NCBI GenBank assembly: GCA_030674185.1
Contig: CM060307.1
Span: 52,934,442 to 52,998,441 of the forward strand
Length of the DNA: 64,000 nt
Source: Monoplex corrugatus
Taxonomy: Eukaryota; Mollusca; Gastropoda; Littorinimorpha; Ranellidae
Direction of reading: 5' to 3'
Below the pieces are notes generated by a model that was not told where the DNA came from, made no database searches, and saw only the letters and a program-made list of their open reading frames with translations. Below are positions 1 through 13,165 of this stretch, piece by piece (position 1 is the first letter of the stretch; every line of letters starts with the position of its first letter). The position numbers were made by a program, and so were the translations under genes.

Positions 1-379
1 CTGATCCAACTTACTGAGGTCACTGCCCACTATGCCCTGTACTAATGACAGTAATTACTCAGCTGCAGATCTCTACCCCATGCAAGACCCTTTAGAAAGG
101 AGACCACCACCACTGCCCCCCACAACAACCCCCACTAACTACTACAAAACCAATTATTTGTGAGACAACTGGTTCTGGTGCTAATACTTCAAAACAGCAA
201 AAACTGTCGGTTTTTATGTCAATACAAATTAAAATGAACATATGGTTCTCTTTGCTTTGACTTCCTAAACCTTTGCACCAGCTTCCTGCAGAAACCTGGT
301 GAAGCAGCTGGATAGTGTGAGGGAGTTAAATAATACAGTATAATATGGTAATTAAATAAAAGAAAGATAAGAGACTTAC
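1..379. other. RBM45 intron sequence, nothing recognised
   Basis: This is the intron 3' of RBM45 exon 4 on the minus strand. No further RBM45 exon, RNA gene or named repeat is visible. Confidence 0.5.
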
Positions 380-506
380 TCTGGTTGCAGTTTTCATATG
401 CAAGAGCAGCATGATATGCACGGTGATATTTGACATAGCCAAACCCTTTGCTCTCCCCTGAGGTGCGATCTCGAATAATTGTCACATGATCAAGATCGCC
501 ATATTT
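380..506 (-). CDS. RBM45: RBM45 exon 4 (second half of RRM2)
   Basis: The acceptor is gtttcag|AAATATGG. It encodes KYGDLDHVTIIRDRTSGESK, then the RNP1 string KGFGYVKY, and ends ENCNQ. The donor is CAGA|gtaagt, exit phase 1. The next exon is not in bases 1-379. Confidence 0.88.
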
Positions 507-3500
507 CTGAAACAAATATGAATCATGAAGTCACATCAATCTTAAGTAATCATGCCATTATACTATAAACCACATGTATATATATTCTGAATGAGGTAAA
601 CATTGGAATTTAAAGATATTACAATAGATGTGATAGTCCAGTTAATCTGAACCTCAGACTTCACACTGAAAGCCGAGTTTGACCCTGCCAGGGTTGCATC
701 TGGTGGGTATAAAGTCAACACCGATGCAGGCTTGCTTGGGCCTGAATTTTCCTCTTTGTATATATACACACACAACATCAAGTGTGTACACTGAAGATCC
801 TGTAAGTCATATCAGTGTTTGGTGGATTGTGGAAACATAAAAGTACCCACACATCAAGACTCATTTCACATGAAAATGGAGTAGGACTGCCTACATAGCA
901 AAGTAACCCCCTAAAGACAAGACTATGCAGACTGGTGTGTAGTAGCATCTCATCCACATTGCATTTCTCGCTGAGACATGGCTTAACCCCCTTGGTCATG
1001 AACCCATGCGAGTCTCACTCCAACTGGTTACAGGCTTGCTTCTTTCCATCGCCCATCCCGAGGTGGTGGTATCGCCATCCTCTACAACGTCTCACTCGAT
1101 TCTCGCCTATCTTTCTCGCAATCTCTGCCTTTCTCACATCCTTCTTTTGAGCACGTTGAAGTATCCTTCCAATCCACCCCTCACCCCATCACCTTCTCCT
1201 GTGTCTATCGACCTCCACCTAGCTCTAACAACAAGCTCACCACATCCACGTTTCTCTCTGATTTTGACCAACTACTTGACCACTACTGCCCCTTACCTGG
1301 AAATCTCATCATTCTAGGTGACATCAATGTCCACCATGACAACACTAACCGTTATGACACGAGACATATCTGCAACTCGCTGTCCAATCACAATATGACG
1401 CAACACATTTCTGAACCAACCCATCAAAAAGGTCATACTCTTGACTGGATTTCTCGTGATCACCACAATTCAGCCACTGACAACTGCTTAGTTCTTTCTA
1501 CCCGTCTGACTTCAGCCGTTCCATCTGACCACTCTGCAATTCTCTGTTCTCTTGACATTTCTCCTCCTTCCCGTACCAAGCGCACAGTAACTCGACGCAA
1601 TCTCAAATCTATCGACCTCTCCACTTTTTCATCTGATGCTTCTCGTCTCCTTTCTGAAAAGTCACATAACCTTGCCGATGAATTCGATACTGCTCTCCAC
1701 CATCTTCTGGACACTCATGCTCCAGCCACAACCCGTCTTTTACCTGACCGCCACCCCCTACCCCCTGGCTCACTCATGAGATTGCCTGTGCCAAACTGTC
1801 CGCCGCAGAGCAGAGTGTCGCTGGCGCAAATCTAAACTCACTGTTGTGTTCATAAGCAACTTTTCCAAGCCTCTAGAACAAAAGTATCCACCCTCATTGC
1901 ATCTGCAAAAACAAGCTTTTTCCAAACCAAAATCGTGAAAGACTCGTCTTCAAAAGAACTCTTTACAACCATGAATCATCTCCTTGGCACACGGAAGGAT
2001 TTACCTCTCCCAACAAAACACATTACTGAAGAACTCCCATCTGTACTCACCACCAAAATACAAACTCTTCGTGACAAGCTTGACAGGACACCCTGTCAAC
2101 CCTGCCCACCTGACCTTTCCTTCTCTGGCACACCTCTTACTACTTTTACCCCCGTCTCACAAGAAGAAATCCTCAATACAATCAGATCCATTGTCGTTCA
2201 AAACCTGCGAACTGGATCCTCTTCCAGGTTTTCTCTACTCCGACTTTCTCCCTTCTCTCCTCCCATTCATCACTGACATCATCAATACTTCTCTTCAAAC
2301 TGGAACTGTTCCGGATTCTTTCAAGTCTACTATCGTTCACCCTCTCCTCAAGAAATACAATTTAGATCCTAATGAACTGAAAAACTACCGGCCTATTTCT
2401 AATCTCTCTTTCTAGTCGAAACTCCTTGAAAAAGTTGTCCTCAACCAGCTGAACTCTCATCTGTCTGCCAATAATCTCCTCAATCCTTTCCAGTCAGCCT
2501 ACTGCCAGTACCACAGCACTGAAACTGCCCTTACTGCACATTCTCAACAATCTGCTCCTTGCAACTGATACTGGCAAAGTCTCTCTCCTCACATTCCTTG
2601 ATCTGTCTGCAGCCTTTGATACCATTGATCATGGTATTCTCCTCTCTAGACTCCATCATATTTTTGGCATCTCTGACACTGCTCTCTCTTGGTTCACTTC
2701 ATATCTATCAAACAGAAAACAAACTGTTCTCATCAATGGTACTTACTCTCAACCTGCATACCTGACCTGTGGTGTTCCACAAGGATCTGTCCTTGGCCCT
2801 GTTCTTTTCATTCTTTACACCTCCCCCCTGTCCACCATCATCAACTTCCACTCTATAAAACACCACTTCTATGCTGATGACACCCAACTTCAAGACAGTG
2901 ACTCACCTGACAATGTAAGGCACCTCTTGACTCGCACTACTGACTGTTACTCGGACATTAAGAATTGGATGACATATAATAAACTTCAGCTTAACGAAGA
3001 CAAGACAGAAGCTATCCTCATTGGCATCCATCAGAAACTTTCTCAGCTGCCTCCTCTTTCTCTCCCGTTATGTAACACATCAATCCCAATTTCTGATTCA
3101 GCTAAGAACTTTGGTGTCTACCTTGACTCTACCCTCTCCATGAACAACTTTGTTTCTCGAACTGCCAGATCTTGCTACTATCACCTCCATCGTATAAGCC
3201 TGATCAGGAAGTATCTTTCTGCAGAAACAACTGCAAAACTCGTTCTCTCCTTCATAATGTCTCGCATGGACTATTGCAATTCACTCCTGTCTGGTCTTCC
3301 TGCCTCCACCATTCACATCCTACAGTGCATTCAAAACAATACTGCGCGCCTTGTACTCAAAAAGAAAAAAGCTGACCACATCTCCCTTCTCCTGGCACAA
3401 CTTCATTGGCTCCCTGTATCAAAGTGCATACAGTACAAACTAGACACCATCTGCTACAAAAGCCTCAATGACGCAACCCCCGATTACCTGTCAAGCCTAT

Positions 3501-6500
3501 TTGAGATCTATGTTCCCTCACATACCCTCCGCTCTGCCTCCGATCCTCTGACTTTTCGCATTCGACGTGCTAAACTCAATACCTATGGTCCACGTGCCTT
3601 CTCTGTTTCTGGTCCACTCTCCTGGAACAAACTTCCTCTCTCAGTCCGTCAGCAACCTACTTTTGTCTCCTTCAAGTCCGCTCTCAAAACTCACCTTTTC
3701 TCCTCTGCATAAAATCCTGACCTCACTCAACCCCCACTGCAGCCTGTCTCCACTCGGTGTGGAGCCACATTGTAATATAGTATATTTGTATATAATATGT
3801 TTTCTATAATTTTCCATTGCTTTTTCTTCTATTTACCCATTTATAGCCATGTGTATGTGTGTGTGTGCATGCGTATGTGTATGTTCAGTGCTTAGATTTG
3901 ATTTTTATCAATATTTTGCGCTATATTAATATTGTAATGTAATTATTATTGTAATTATTGTGGCCAAAACAACCGAACAAATGTGCATATATGCATCTAA
4001 GAAAACACTGCTTGGAATCGGGAGAATAAAATTGCCCCATAATGCTAATACTAGATAGTGAGGCAATCAAGACCTCAACTTTTCTCAAGACCAGCATAAG
4101 GATTAGGTCCATCTTCTCTATATCCTCCCTACAAAGGTCAGGTCAGTCACAGCCTGGTGGACTGCAGCTCTACCTCTATTCAAACCAGGCTTTTCTTTTA
4201 ATAACTAAAACCGATTAACACAAACAAAAGAATGTTGGTCAGTGTATATAAAATGCACAAACACAGTTGGGTGTGATGAAAGAGCTCACTCTGTCACAAT
4301 TTTATGATACAAAAAGTACAACTATGGTAAGCCATGATTTTTGGCAAATCAGTGGGTGGAGGAAGACCACTGAGGAACACATTTTGAAGTTTCATACGTG
4401 CCTGAAGTTAGAATGAATATAATCACTGTTACTTAGCTGAGGAATGTACAAAATGAACTAAAACTGAAAACGACTGTATAGTTATGTTTGTGCGTTAATA
4501 CCTGTGAAATGCAGTTGACGGTTTTAACATCCACGATCAATTTAACAAACCATGTATTTGAAAAGAGTTGTTGCTTAAGTTCAAAAGAGGAGCCCTAAAC
4601 CATGACCAAATTGAAAGTAAAAATAAATTTCACTTTAGTCCAAATCTGCAACTAACTGGAAGAGTTACTACTGCCTCAGTTTTACGCAGTCGTACATTAA
4701 TTTTTCATTTCCAAATTCTTCACTTCCTCTAGTTCTACCGGTTATGTTGACATCTACTGGTGAGATGAATATTTACATACTTTCAGTTTAACTGCTCTGA
4801 GTCCAAACAAAATTCTCAGCTGTACATAATTATGCATACTGTCTGCATTCCTGTTAAAACTTGGAATAGTGGTTACTAACAAGGGACAAGATCTGTCTCA
4901 CTGAATAGACTGCAAACTGAAACTGTTCCCAAACTTGCTGCCAAATTACCTCAAACTCTGTCTGCAATTCCTTTTCCTTCAGATGTTTAGGGCAAACCAC
5001 AAAGAGGCGTACAAGTTTCTCATCTTCACGAGGATCTCTAGTTGAGCCATCTCTCTTGCTGTTGGCCACCACCACCTATGAAAGCAATAAGATCATCAAA
5101 TCAAATGCAAAGTTGTGATCTAAATCTAACAACAACAACAACAAAAAGATGGATCCAAACTAATACTTTAATGCGTTCTGCCTGAATTCAGGCAAAAAGA
5201 CGGGTGAAGAAGGAAAAGATACAAGGCAGACACACCTGCTACATATAATCTAAAATCCTTGTTGAAACACATCTGTCTTCACAGGCAATGATGTACACAG
5301 GAATCAATCTAAATCAATCTCTCTTTTATAAAGGAAGACAAATTTAAAAAAGAAGAAATATAACAGTAGTTAGCTGAACACAGTATGGTTTTTGATAACT
5401 TTTTGTCACTGACAGAGAATAAAAATTTACAGTTTACAATGGGACAACCCAAGTATTACAGTTTACACACTCAGTTTAATTTACAGTAACGCAAAACTAT
5501 GAAGTTTATAGAAATCAGTTTGGTACTTTACAAATAGTACTACGTCCACGAGATATCTCAACTGTTCTGGATATCTTTTCCAGGCCTGTAGAAGATTAAA
5601 AATTTCATCTAACCAGCTGGGCCAGTGGATTTTAAAATCTACTACTGTACTGTACCGGAAATATGAAATTTTCTCTAGCCCAGCATTTTCTCCTTCAAAA
5701 TAGTAAAAATTCACAGTCCTTTGAATGCCAATGAGTACAATCGCAGTATGTATTGCACAAAGATAAGTCTGTCTGAAGTTTGTTCAAGAGGGAATCATCG
5801 CACTCAGATAATTCCATATGTGCTTCACCCGTATCTGTCAGCAATCATCTGGCAGACACCCTGAGCCAACACAAAACCTATGCGCTGTCAAGGTCTTAAA
5901 ATGGTGAAGGAAGAGAGGGATCCATTAAACACTAAGCTGACATCACCAAAATGATGAAAAATTAAGATGGGCAGCAAAGAAGCCAGTTCTTAATGTTGTG
6001 CTCTGGGATTGGCTGTTCACCTATCTGGCTACCTCATGTCAGTGGGCAAATTGCAGCCCTGATATGTGAATTCATTTGTCAGCAAAATAAGCCACTGTCA
6101 TAACAAACAAGCAATCAAGTGTTACCTTCCAGAATAGGTATCTCAAAATATCACACATGCTAAAATTGAAATTGGTATTCTAATGTCTCAACATAAAATA
6201 CACTTTTGAACATTCATCAGACTAACAGCATCTAAACAGTCAATGTACATTTATGAGAAAAGAAACATGTGTTCACCATTCCCATGTATTAATGACATTA
6301 GATAAAACTTACACTTACTGATGAATGTATGTCTTCTGATATGCAAATTATGCCCACATACTCGATGCGCATGATTTCTTACTAACTACTGTTTGAATAA
6401 CTGTGGGGTTGGGATACTCATCACATTTTGAAAAAAACAAATTGTTATGCCAACTTATGGCCAATTCTTTTGTGATGTGTCTACAGATAGTGTGTTGGAA

Positions 6501-9500
6501 AACTGAAACAGAGACAAACAAGACACAAGCATTCCACTCTATACTGTTCATTCCCACATACACACCATATGTGATTCTGACTCATCTGCCAGCATATTTA
6601 CACACCTCCGGCAACAGGGCAACTGTCTTTTGCCAGATCTGCTTTATGAAGTAACTATGTTTATGCAATACAATCTAGATCAGTCTTGTTCCCACATCTA
6701 TCAAAATAAAAGCGAACCTATAATTTATAATCCTTGTTCCCATGCCTAACAAAAGATAACAATCATAAATATATACAACACCTACTTTCAATGGTTTTGG
6801 CTGTCCTGGCATGGCACGTCCATTCATCTCCTCCATGGCCAGTAATGCTTCTGAAGTCTTGCTGAACTTGATGTAAACAATGCCTGCACACATAGCAAGT
6901 TAAGAGACACACAATGATTTAGTAAATGCTACAATCTGACAAAATTGAAAAAAAAAGGTGTCACAGCTGAACATAAGACTAGAGACAAAGCTCCTACTTT
7001 TTCATTTGCACAGATCAAGGTCTGGATCAAAAAAGATAAAAACGTCAACCGACTTTAGTTTAATCATCAAACCTGTGAATGGGCAGATTTCTTCCTGTTC
7101 AGGGTAGAGGAAAGCAAAACAGTCAGGGTGATAAGATGTGCACCAACTTCGTCATGCTGGCCCTGAGATTAGTGAGAAAATGTAAAGTCTCTATCAATAG
7201 TATCATGTCATTCCCCTCTGACATCAGTGCTGGGGTAACATTTACTTTGGAAATCAACTACTGCAGTGCTTTTTTTTATATCTCCATTTTAAAGAAAAAT
7301 GTAAGATTATTTCATATCAACTGGAGAGGTGAGTGTGCACATGTGTGTGCTTGCATTTGTGCATATATGTCTATGATAAAAATGTCCACACATGATTTCT
7401 TCAACTCTTTATGGACAGATCATTACAAAAATTTGGTCAAAAGTGTGGATAACTGATAAGTCATGAAGGTGTTTTGAAAGGTATCATGTGAAGACCAAAG
7501 TCACAAAGATCAAAGAAATGCTTTTTGAAATCAGTGCTTTCTGAGACAGGAATGTAGATAACATTTTCTCGGGAGCTACTGACAATATTCAAAATCTGTT
7601 TTCATTATTGTGACAGTCTTAACTCTTATTGTCCGGTAAGGGTTTTAAGTCTGGCTGAAGGCTTTGCACTATGCGAACTGTCAAAGAGGGGGCAGGTAAG
7701 TAAAACGATGGTAACTTTTTTTGTATCCAACCTACAACAAACATTTTGGTATGCCCATGTTTAGAATAAAATTGTGCATCTTGTGAATAATATTACATTG
7801 ATATTATTGTCATACTGAGATAATTAGAAAAGCTAATTACAGACACACATTTTACAGCACAGACAAAAAAAGTTATATGGTTGATACTCAGAGTGGTGTA
7901 ACTGATCAGGTAATCCTTGTACATCCAAACTCATGAAAAAAAGGTGTTCCTTGACATCCCAGCAACGAGTTCACCACCAAAAAAAAATGTCATTGTTGCT
8001 TTATTTTGATGCTTTTCACCTCTAACTGACTTCAGGTCACACGCCCAAAAACGACAAAAACCAGACATTTTAGCTGAATACACATGTCACAACTTGTTCG
8101 TGAGTTTTCTTTTCTATAGTGGCTGCAAATTTTCTAGTGTAGAACCATAATCTGATGCAAAAATAATTAACAACCTCTAAAAAAAAAAGTGTGCGCTCAT
8201 CTATGGACTTTTTCACTGATTATATGATGTTAGCTGAGTTTCTGAAAGTCGTCATTTCTTTGAAGAAGGCCCTGCTGAAGTGTCACCACCATCCAAAGAA
8301 ACCAACTCATCATTTGAGCGTTAGAAAATTTCTCATCACTGTCACTGATATTATTGCTATTACTATTATCCAGTGTTTCTTGAAACAATCTTATCGCCTG
8401 CTCAGCAGTCAGTCTCATAGGGCGCCGCCCACCCGATGCCATGACAAATCAAAACAGAGCACAAGATGCAAAAAACAACAACTTCAAATTACTTCACTAG
8501 TACAGACAAGCGTGAAATGAAAGCAGAAATATCTATTGCCATAAAGCAAGTCGTAAAGCTGGCTGATGTTGGAAAAGTAGTGACTCGCAATCGAGATGTC
8601 CGGTAAGCTCGCCGGCCAGTCAGGTTGGACGGAAAGCCAACTGAGTCGGCTTGCCGGACAATAAGAGTTAAAGTCTACCACTGCCTTCAAAGCCTGTTTC
8701 ATTTCAACCTAAGCTCTTTCAAGGTCACGAGACTGATTTAATTTTAAGAGCTTGCTGATGACATTGTGTCAAACAGGGTGTCAAACAGAAATGGTCAAAA
8801 ATTTTAAAAACTGACTTTCTGTGTAACTTGAAAAAATGTTATGGAATTAGACCTAATTTCTTCTTTACCATACCACACATGTACCTATCAATGCGCAACT
8901 GCTTGGCCTCGGCAGTGAAGAGAATATCACATTACATCAGAAGTGTGGTTTTGAGCATCTTCAACTTCAAACAGAAGCTCAAACTAATCTTACTTCTAAT
9001 GAATCAATTTATCAATTTCATGCTCAAGGACAACTTCACTTTCATCACTCTGGCTGTCCATGTTTGAAGACCTAACAGTGTGTGATGTAAAGAATAATTA
9101 TATGTATAAACATAGATCTACATGACAGCTTTCTTTGGTCTTCATCTCGAAGTGAGACGATAATTACAGGATGATGTCGTTTTGAAGGTTCCTGCACCTT
9201 CAGAAATGTACCTTACAACTACAAACTTGACCTTTTCATGAAAAATTTGAATTTAAGCAACAGCTCGTTTCGTTTTCCATTACAAGACAGAAGACCATCT
9301 CTTGTAACAAATTAAGGTTTTTTATTCTTTCTCACAAGATAGATCAAGGCATATTGAAATGAAGGTAAGCATAGATCTAATTCTATTTGGCTTTAATTTA
9401 AATTCTTTTATTTTTTTAATTTGACAATTGACTGGATAAAGTTTGTAACAATTCACAGGCCACAGACACTATCCAAAGCTTTCATTTTGCCTTTGTCTGC

Positions 9501-11217
9501 TGCAACCATGAAAACATATATGTACACTACAGATCTAGAACTATTAGTATTACTCATATTCAGTACACATGTATTCTCTCTCAGGCCCTCTCAGTGTGTG
9601 CACCTGTACATCGGCATACGTGTAATTGAAAAGATACACTATCCTTACTACCAGCTGAATTTTTAATTCAAAATTGCAATATGAACTTTCCAGATGAGCA
9701 AGTTATAAACCAATTCAGTCTGTGAATCTTTTTTTCCCCTCAGAACAGCTTAATTAGTAATTAATCTGTAATCTCTAGTCTTAATAAAGACTCATTTCTA
9801 TGTTACCAGGAAACTTTTTTTTTTTCAGTGAAATATTCAAACAATTTTCATGTCTATTTTTAAGGGGTTTTATACTACCATCACAGGCTCTCAATTTTTT
9901 ATTTTGATTAATCAATATGAATATATTTACATCACATATATATCTATACACACATGTATATGATATATAATGATATACATAGGCCTACATATCACTTATA
10001 ATTATAAACATCTGTATATAAAAACCAAGAGGTATTTAATAAATACACAGGTTGACAACTTCTTAAAGGTGGTTGTTCATGAAAAACTGTAATTAATTGA
10101 TTATTACATAAAGATTCAGCCTAATGGTATTGAATAACTGTTGTAATTTATCATTATAATTATCTTGAGGCTTTACTCAACAATTTTCAAGTAAGAAATT
10201 TGATGATTTTGGAAACTGTAAAGATTTTAGGAATCTCAATTAATTTTCGCTTTAGCCAGTTGAGGCCATTAATGAATTAATTCCTAATAAATACAAAAAC
10301 CCAGAGATTCATGAAAGTTGTAATGATCTTGGCTAAACAAAGACCTTTCTATGGATACTTGATTTTTTTCAATCGGTTCAGTCGTTCCAAAGTTATGGTG
10401 CTTTTTGTGATGAAACGGCACATACGCGGTCACAGTTTTTGTTATGTAGGCCCTAATCCAATGAAGGAAAACTTCGAAAATTTAATTATTCAAAAAATCA
10501 TAACTTTCGTCACAGATAATCAATCAAAGAACTTTTTATACCATTTTAAAGTTCTTTTTTTGCTCTTTTCAATGATGGTAATTGCATATTTATTAAAAAT
10601 ATTTGAAATTTTTTGTAACATACCTACAATCATATAGCCTAGCACTGGGTAAAACCGAGCACCAAACCAGAATCGGTATAATGAAAAGATAGCACAGCTG
10701 AACTGCTCACGTCACGGCCCACGACGTCACGGCATGCACAAAGGGGACGACGTCACAGCATGCACAAAGACTATCAGTATCACTATTTTACGTGGCACGA
10801 GATCGGTTATCAGATGGGCTGCACAAAAGGCAATGTGGCAAAAAAACATTTCACACGATATAGAGTTACGCAAACACAAACAGACACGGGTTCCAGATAA
10901 GCTGCGATCTTGTTTTAGTTCTTTTCGGAAACGAACTGAAATAAAACCAAACCAAAGAAATCAATAGGCCTTTAGAATGCTCTCAAAGGACGCCGGTCTT
11001 GCTGCGAGACCGAGAAGTGAGCTCGTGCTAGAATAGATATTTTCTTTTTCTCCGTTTTCTTACCTCGGTCTTCATTTGTCCGTTTATCTTTTACGATCCA
11101 AATGTCATCCACCTTCCCGAATTCGCCAAACTTGTCGCGAAATTCTTTTTCTGTTGTTCCCTTTTGACACAAAATAAACAGACGGCTGTGAGGTGGGTCT
11201 TCTGAACGGAACGCCAT
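380..11217 (-). CDS. RBM45: RBM45 RNA-binding protein, 5' part of gene (four exons, continues left of window)
   Basis: The gene encodes a nuclear/cytoplasmic RNA-binding protein with several RRM domains. Four exons splice in frame (phases 1, 0, 0, 1) to about 168 residues. RRM1 spans exons 1-2, with RNP2 RLFILC and an RNP1-like string RGIVYIKF across the junction. RRM2 spans exons 3-4, with RNP2 RLFVVC and RNP1 KGFGYVKY. The order, the linker and strings such as DIWIVKD and AMEEMNG match my memory of vertebrate RBM45 (about 476 aa). The later RRMs and C-terminus must lie beyond base 1. Introns are 4.2, 1.7 and 4.4 kb and hold a piggyBac derivative (7619-8671) and an antisense L2 LINE (about 950-3965). 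I chose the ATG at 11217 because it starts just upstream of RRM1 and the reading frame has no earlier in-frame support. The family call is confident; no alignment was run. Confidence 0.9.
780..935 (+). repeat. SINE tail fragment (family also at 44.7 kb and 59.0 kb)
   Basis: The core, reading gatcctgtaagtcatatcag, then a ggtggattgtggaaac block and a later ggactgcctacatagc block, aligns with 59200-59330. Only the 3' part is present; the tRNA-like head seen in the 59-kb copy is absent. It abuts the L2 copy. Confidence 0.6.
950..3965 (+). mobile_element. L2-type LINE, copy 1: endonuclease + reverse transcriptase, decayed
   Basis: This is the longest of three sense-strand copies. An endonuclease region (about 950-1750) shows AETWLNP, ILGDINVHHD, HTLDWISRD and SDHSAIL. 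A reverse transcriptase region follows with [31 protein letters not shown] and FYADDTQL (about 2880), then the conserved C-terminal tract ending FSSA at about 3710. Several stops and frameshifts (for example tag after NLSF at 2415) show it is dead. The 3' UTR has a short TG-rich tract (3847-3885) and the tail gatttgattttt...gcgctatattaatattg. The endonuclease, the RT motifs and the gcgctatataaa-type end fit the L2 clade. It lies antisense inside RBM45 intron 3. Confidence 0.85.
3966..4949. other. RBM45 intron remainder, AT-rich
   Basis: Continuation of the intron between exons 3 and 4. I see no gene or structured repeat here. Confidence 0.4.
4950..5075 (-). CDS. RBM45: RBM45 exon 3 (inter-RRM linker and start of RRM2)
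   Basis: The acceptor is ttcatag|GTGGTG. It encodes VVVANSKRDGSTRD and then EDEKLVRLFVVCPKHLKEKE, the first strand and helix of RRM2. It ends TEFE with donor GAG|gtaatt, phase 0 at both ends. Confidence 0.88.
5076..6785. other. RBM45 intron 2, nothing recognised
   Basis: AT-rich intron. Open frames of 60-83 codons occur on both strands, but none has recognisable motifs or splice context. Confidence 0.4.
6786..6883 (-). CDS. RBM45: RBM45 exon 2 (second half of RRM1)
   Basis: The acceptor is tgtgcag|GCATTG. It encodes IVYIKFSKTSEALLAMEEMN and ends at PKPLK. The donor is AAA|gtaggt. Entry is phase 1 and exit is phase 0, consistent with both neighbours. Confidence 0.88.
7619..8671 (-). mobile_element. 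Short piggyBac derivative 1, keeps transposase N-terminus
   Basis: It is bounded by TTAA at 7619-7622 and 8668-8671. Inside these are inverted terminal repeats: CTCTTATTGTCCGGTAAG on the left, and the reverse complement of the right end CTCTTATTGTCCGGCAAG (17 of 18 match). GTCCGGTAAG recurs as a subterminal copy near 8597. On the minus strand an ATG at 8442 begins MASGGRRPMRLTAEQAIRLF, then an Asn/Ser/Asp-rich stretch, typical of piggyBac transposase N-termini. The DDD catalytic domain is missing, so this 1053-bp copy is non-autonomous. It sits in RBM45 intron 1. Confidence 0.8.
8672..10700. other. RBM45 intron 1 remainder, AT-rich
   Basis: Low-complexity AT-rich intron. No gene, RNA or bounded mobile element could be supported. 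Confidence 0.4.
10705..10770 (+). promoter_or_regulatory. Duplicated CRE-like GACGTCAC motifs
   Basis: Three GTCAC cores lie in 60 bp: ctcacgtcacgg, acgacgtcacgg and acgacgtcacag. The last two lie in a 26-bp tandem unit reading acgacgtcacrgcatgcaca. GACGTCA is the CREB/ATF half-consensus. The cluster is 450 bp downstream of the RBM45 start codon, in intron 1. A regulatory role is inference. Confidence 0.35.
11064..11217 (-). CDS. RBM45: RBM45 exon 1 (start codon, first half of RRM1)
   Basis: ATG at 11217-11215. It encodes MAFRSEDPPHSRLFIL and continues through FGKVDDIWIVKDKRTNEDR. The donor is GAG|gtaag and the exon ends in phase 1, so one G carries into exon 2 to form the Gly of RNP1. Confidence 0.9.
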
Positions 11218-11924
11218 GTTGATTAGGAAATGACGTTTATGCCTAACTAACTAAAGGGACGCAATCAATGGTTTAAGCCTCGCAAGCTGAAGTACTCTTC
11301 GAAGGCATGCGTCTCAAGAACAAGAATTAGAACAATAAGCCCATATACATTTTCATTTTCGAGGGTAGATGCAAAAGTGCAGTAATGCTATTTTACAACC
11401 AGCTCTCGCCCATGAATGGTCTACGCTAATACTTTATAACTGCATGGATAGTCTACATTATTACTGCACAGAACCGTATCAGGGCTATAACCATTTCAAA
11501 AAGTACACATCTGGCTGCAAAGAACAAAACTGGAAAAAAAAAATAAAGTACGCATATCACTGCACATAATCTAAGGATATGCCCTTGGCGTTGATCAGTC
11601 CTTCCAATCCATCACCAGAAGGTTTCAAAAACAAACCTGAATACAAATGTGAACATAACTAAGGGCACTAAAGCATACATTAAAAAATGGCCTACATTGC
11701 CTATAATTGCTCCTACACAGTACATTTCCTTAGAGCCAAACATGCAGTCAATACATGTACCCAGTTATCAGTTATAAGAAAAAGTGTGTAAGGTTTTATA
11801 GAACACATACTGTCAATGGACCAGCAAGGCATAAAATGATGGGAGAGATGACAGAAAGCAATAGACGAAGGAAGAAACAAAGAGAGTGACAAAAGGAGGA
11901 AATTTCTTGCACAGAATTTCCAGA
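11218..11924. promoter_or_regulatory. RBM45 5' flank / promoter-proximal region
   Basis: Sequence immediately upstream of the RBM45 start codon (minus strand). No TATA box is evident. Beyond about 300 bp it is plain intergenic sequence. Confidence 0.35.
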
Positions 11925-13165
11925 AAGTGGGGACAAATTTCAGTACAATTTTCAGCATGAATATTCCTTTCTTAATTGCTACAGCAGATGAACAGTGTGG
12001 GTTTGTGGAAGGGAAAGGAACTATAAATGCCATATACATCCTAAGAATTATCATAGAGAGGTCAATCGAGATGAATAAGAATTTATATTTATGCTTTGTT
12101 GATTGTACCAAGGCTTTCGATCAGGTAAGACATGAAGAATTGATCAACTAACTAGAAAGATTCAACATTGACGGAAAAGACCTACGAATAATCAGAAATA
12201 TATATTGGAAACAAACAGCTGCAATGAGAATAGAAAACGATATAAGCTCTTTCCAAAACATCAAAAGAGGAGTCAGACAGGGTTGTGTTTTGTCACTTTA
12301 CAGCGAAAACATCATGAGAAACCTAGAGGAAGACCCTGGATTAAAGGTTGGAGGAAAAATGATAAACAACATTCGACACCCAGATGACACCGTGCTAACC
12401 GCAGAAAATGAAAGAGACCTACAAAACCTTGTGAATATACTAGAAATAGAAAGCAAAGGTAAGGTTTGAACTAAACAGCAGAAAGACTGAAGTCATGGTG
12501 ATCAGTAAAAAACATGAAATCCCTTCATGCAAAATAACAGCAAACGGCACAACCTTGAGACAGGTTGATAACGATCATTTCACCAGACGGCAGATGCACA
12601 TCAGAAATAGCCAGCAGAATCGGCCAAGCCAAAACAGTATTCAAGAAGACGAAAACCATTCTTACCAACAAATACCTATCAATTAACATCAGGACGAGAA
12701 TTCTTGAATGTTATATAGAACCAATACTATTATACGGTTGGGAGGCGTGGACAGTCAACAAGCAAAGCCAGAACAAAATTAAGGCAGCCGAGATGTGGTT
12801 TCTATGAAGAATGTTGAGAGTTCCATGGACAGCAAAGAAAACAAACGAGACAGTCTTGATGGAGGCAGACACAAGAAGATCATTCATAAGGAAGATTAGG
12901 AAAACACAGGCAACATTTATAGGCCATTTTATGAGGAAAGGGGAATTGGAGCACCCGGTCACAATGGGAAAGCTGGAGGGAAAGAGAGCACCAGGTAGAC
13001 CCAGGGAGAAGATATTGGACGGACTTGCAGAGTGGCTGAAAACGAAGAGGGTGGAAGAGGTGCTTGAGGCAACAAGATACAAACAGATGGAAGAGCATAA
13101 TCGCCAACGACATATGGCAAGGCAACTGATGATGATGATGATTATGAATTGCAACCACCTTTTTA
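11925..13165 (+). mobile_element. RTE-like non-LTR retrotransposon, 5'-truncated RT
   Basis: Reverse transcriptase pieces in order: EQCGFVEGKGTINAIYILR, LCFVDCTKAFDQVRHEEL, a stop, then KRGVRQGCVLSLYSENIMRN, the active site decayed to HPDDTVL, LNSRKTEVMVISKK, RILECYIEPILLYGWEAWTV, EMWFL, a stop, MLRVPWTAKKTNE, FIGHFMRKGELEHPVTMGK and GKRAPGRPREK. It ends HMARQLMMMM in a (GAT)n tail, as RTE-type LINEs do. Several stops and frameshifts make it inactive. Related fragments lie at 42057 (+), 45690 (-) and 61877 (+). The clade name is approximate. Confidence 0.8.

Noticed and set aside
5481..5714. 77-codon minus-strand frame in RBM45 intron 2
   Set aside because: No RRM or other motif, no acceptor in phase with the RBM45 exons.
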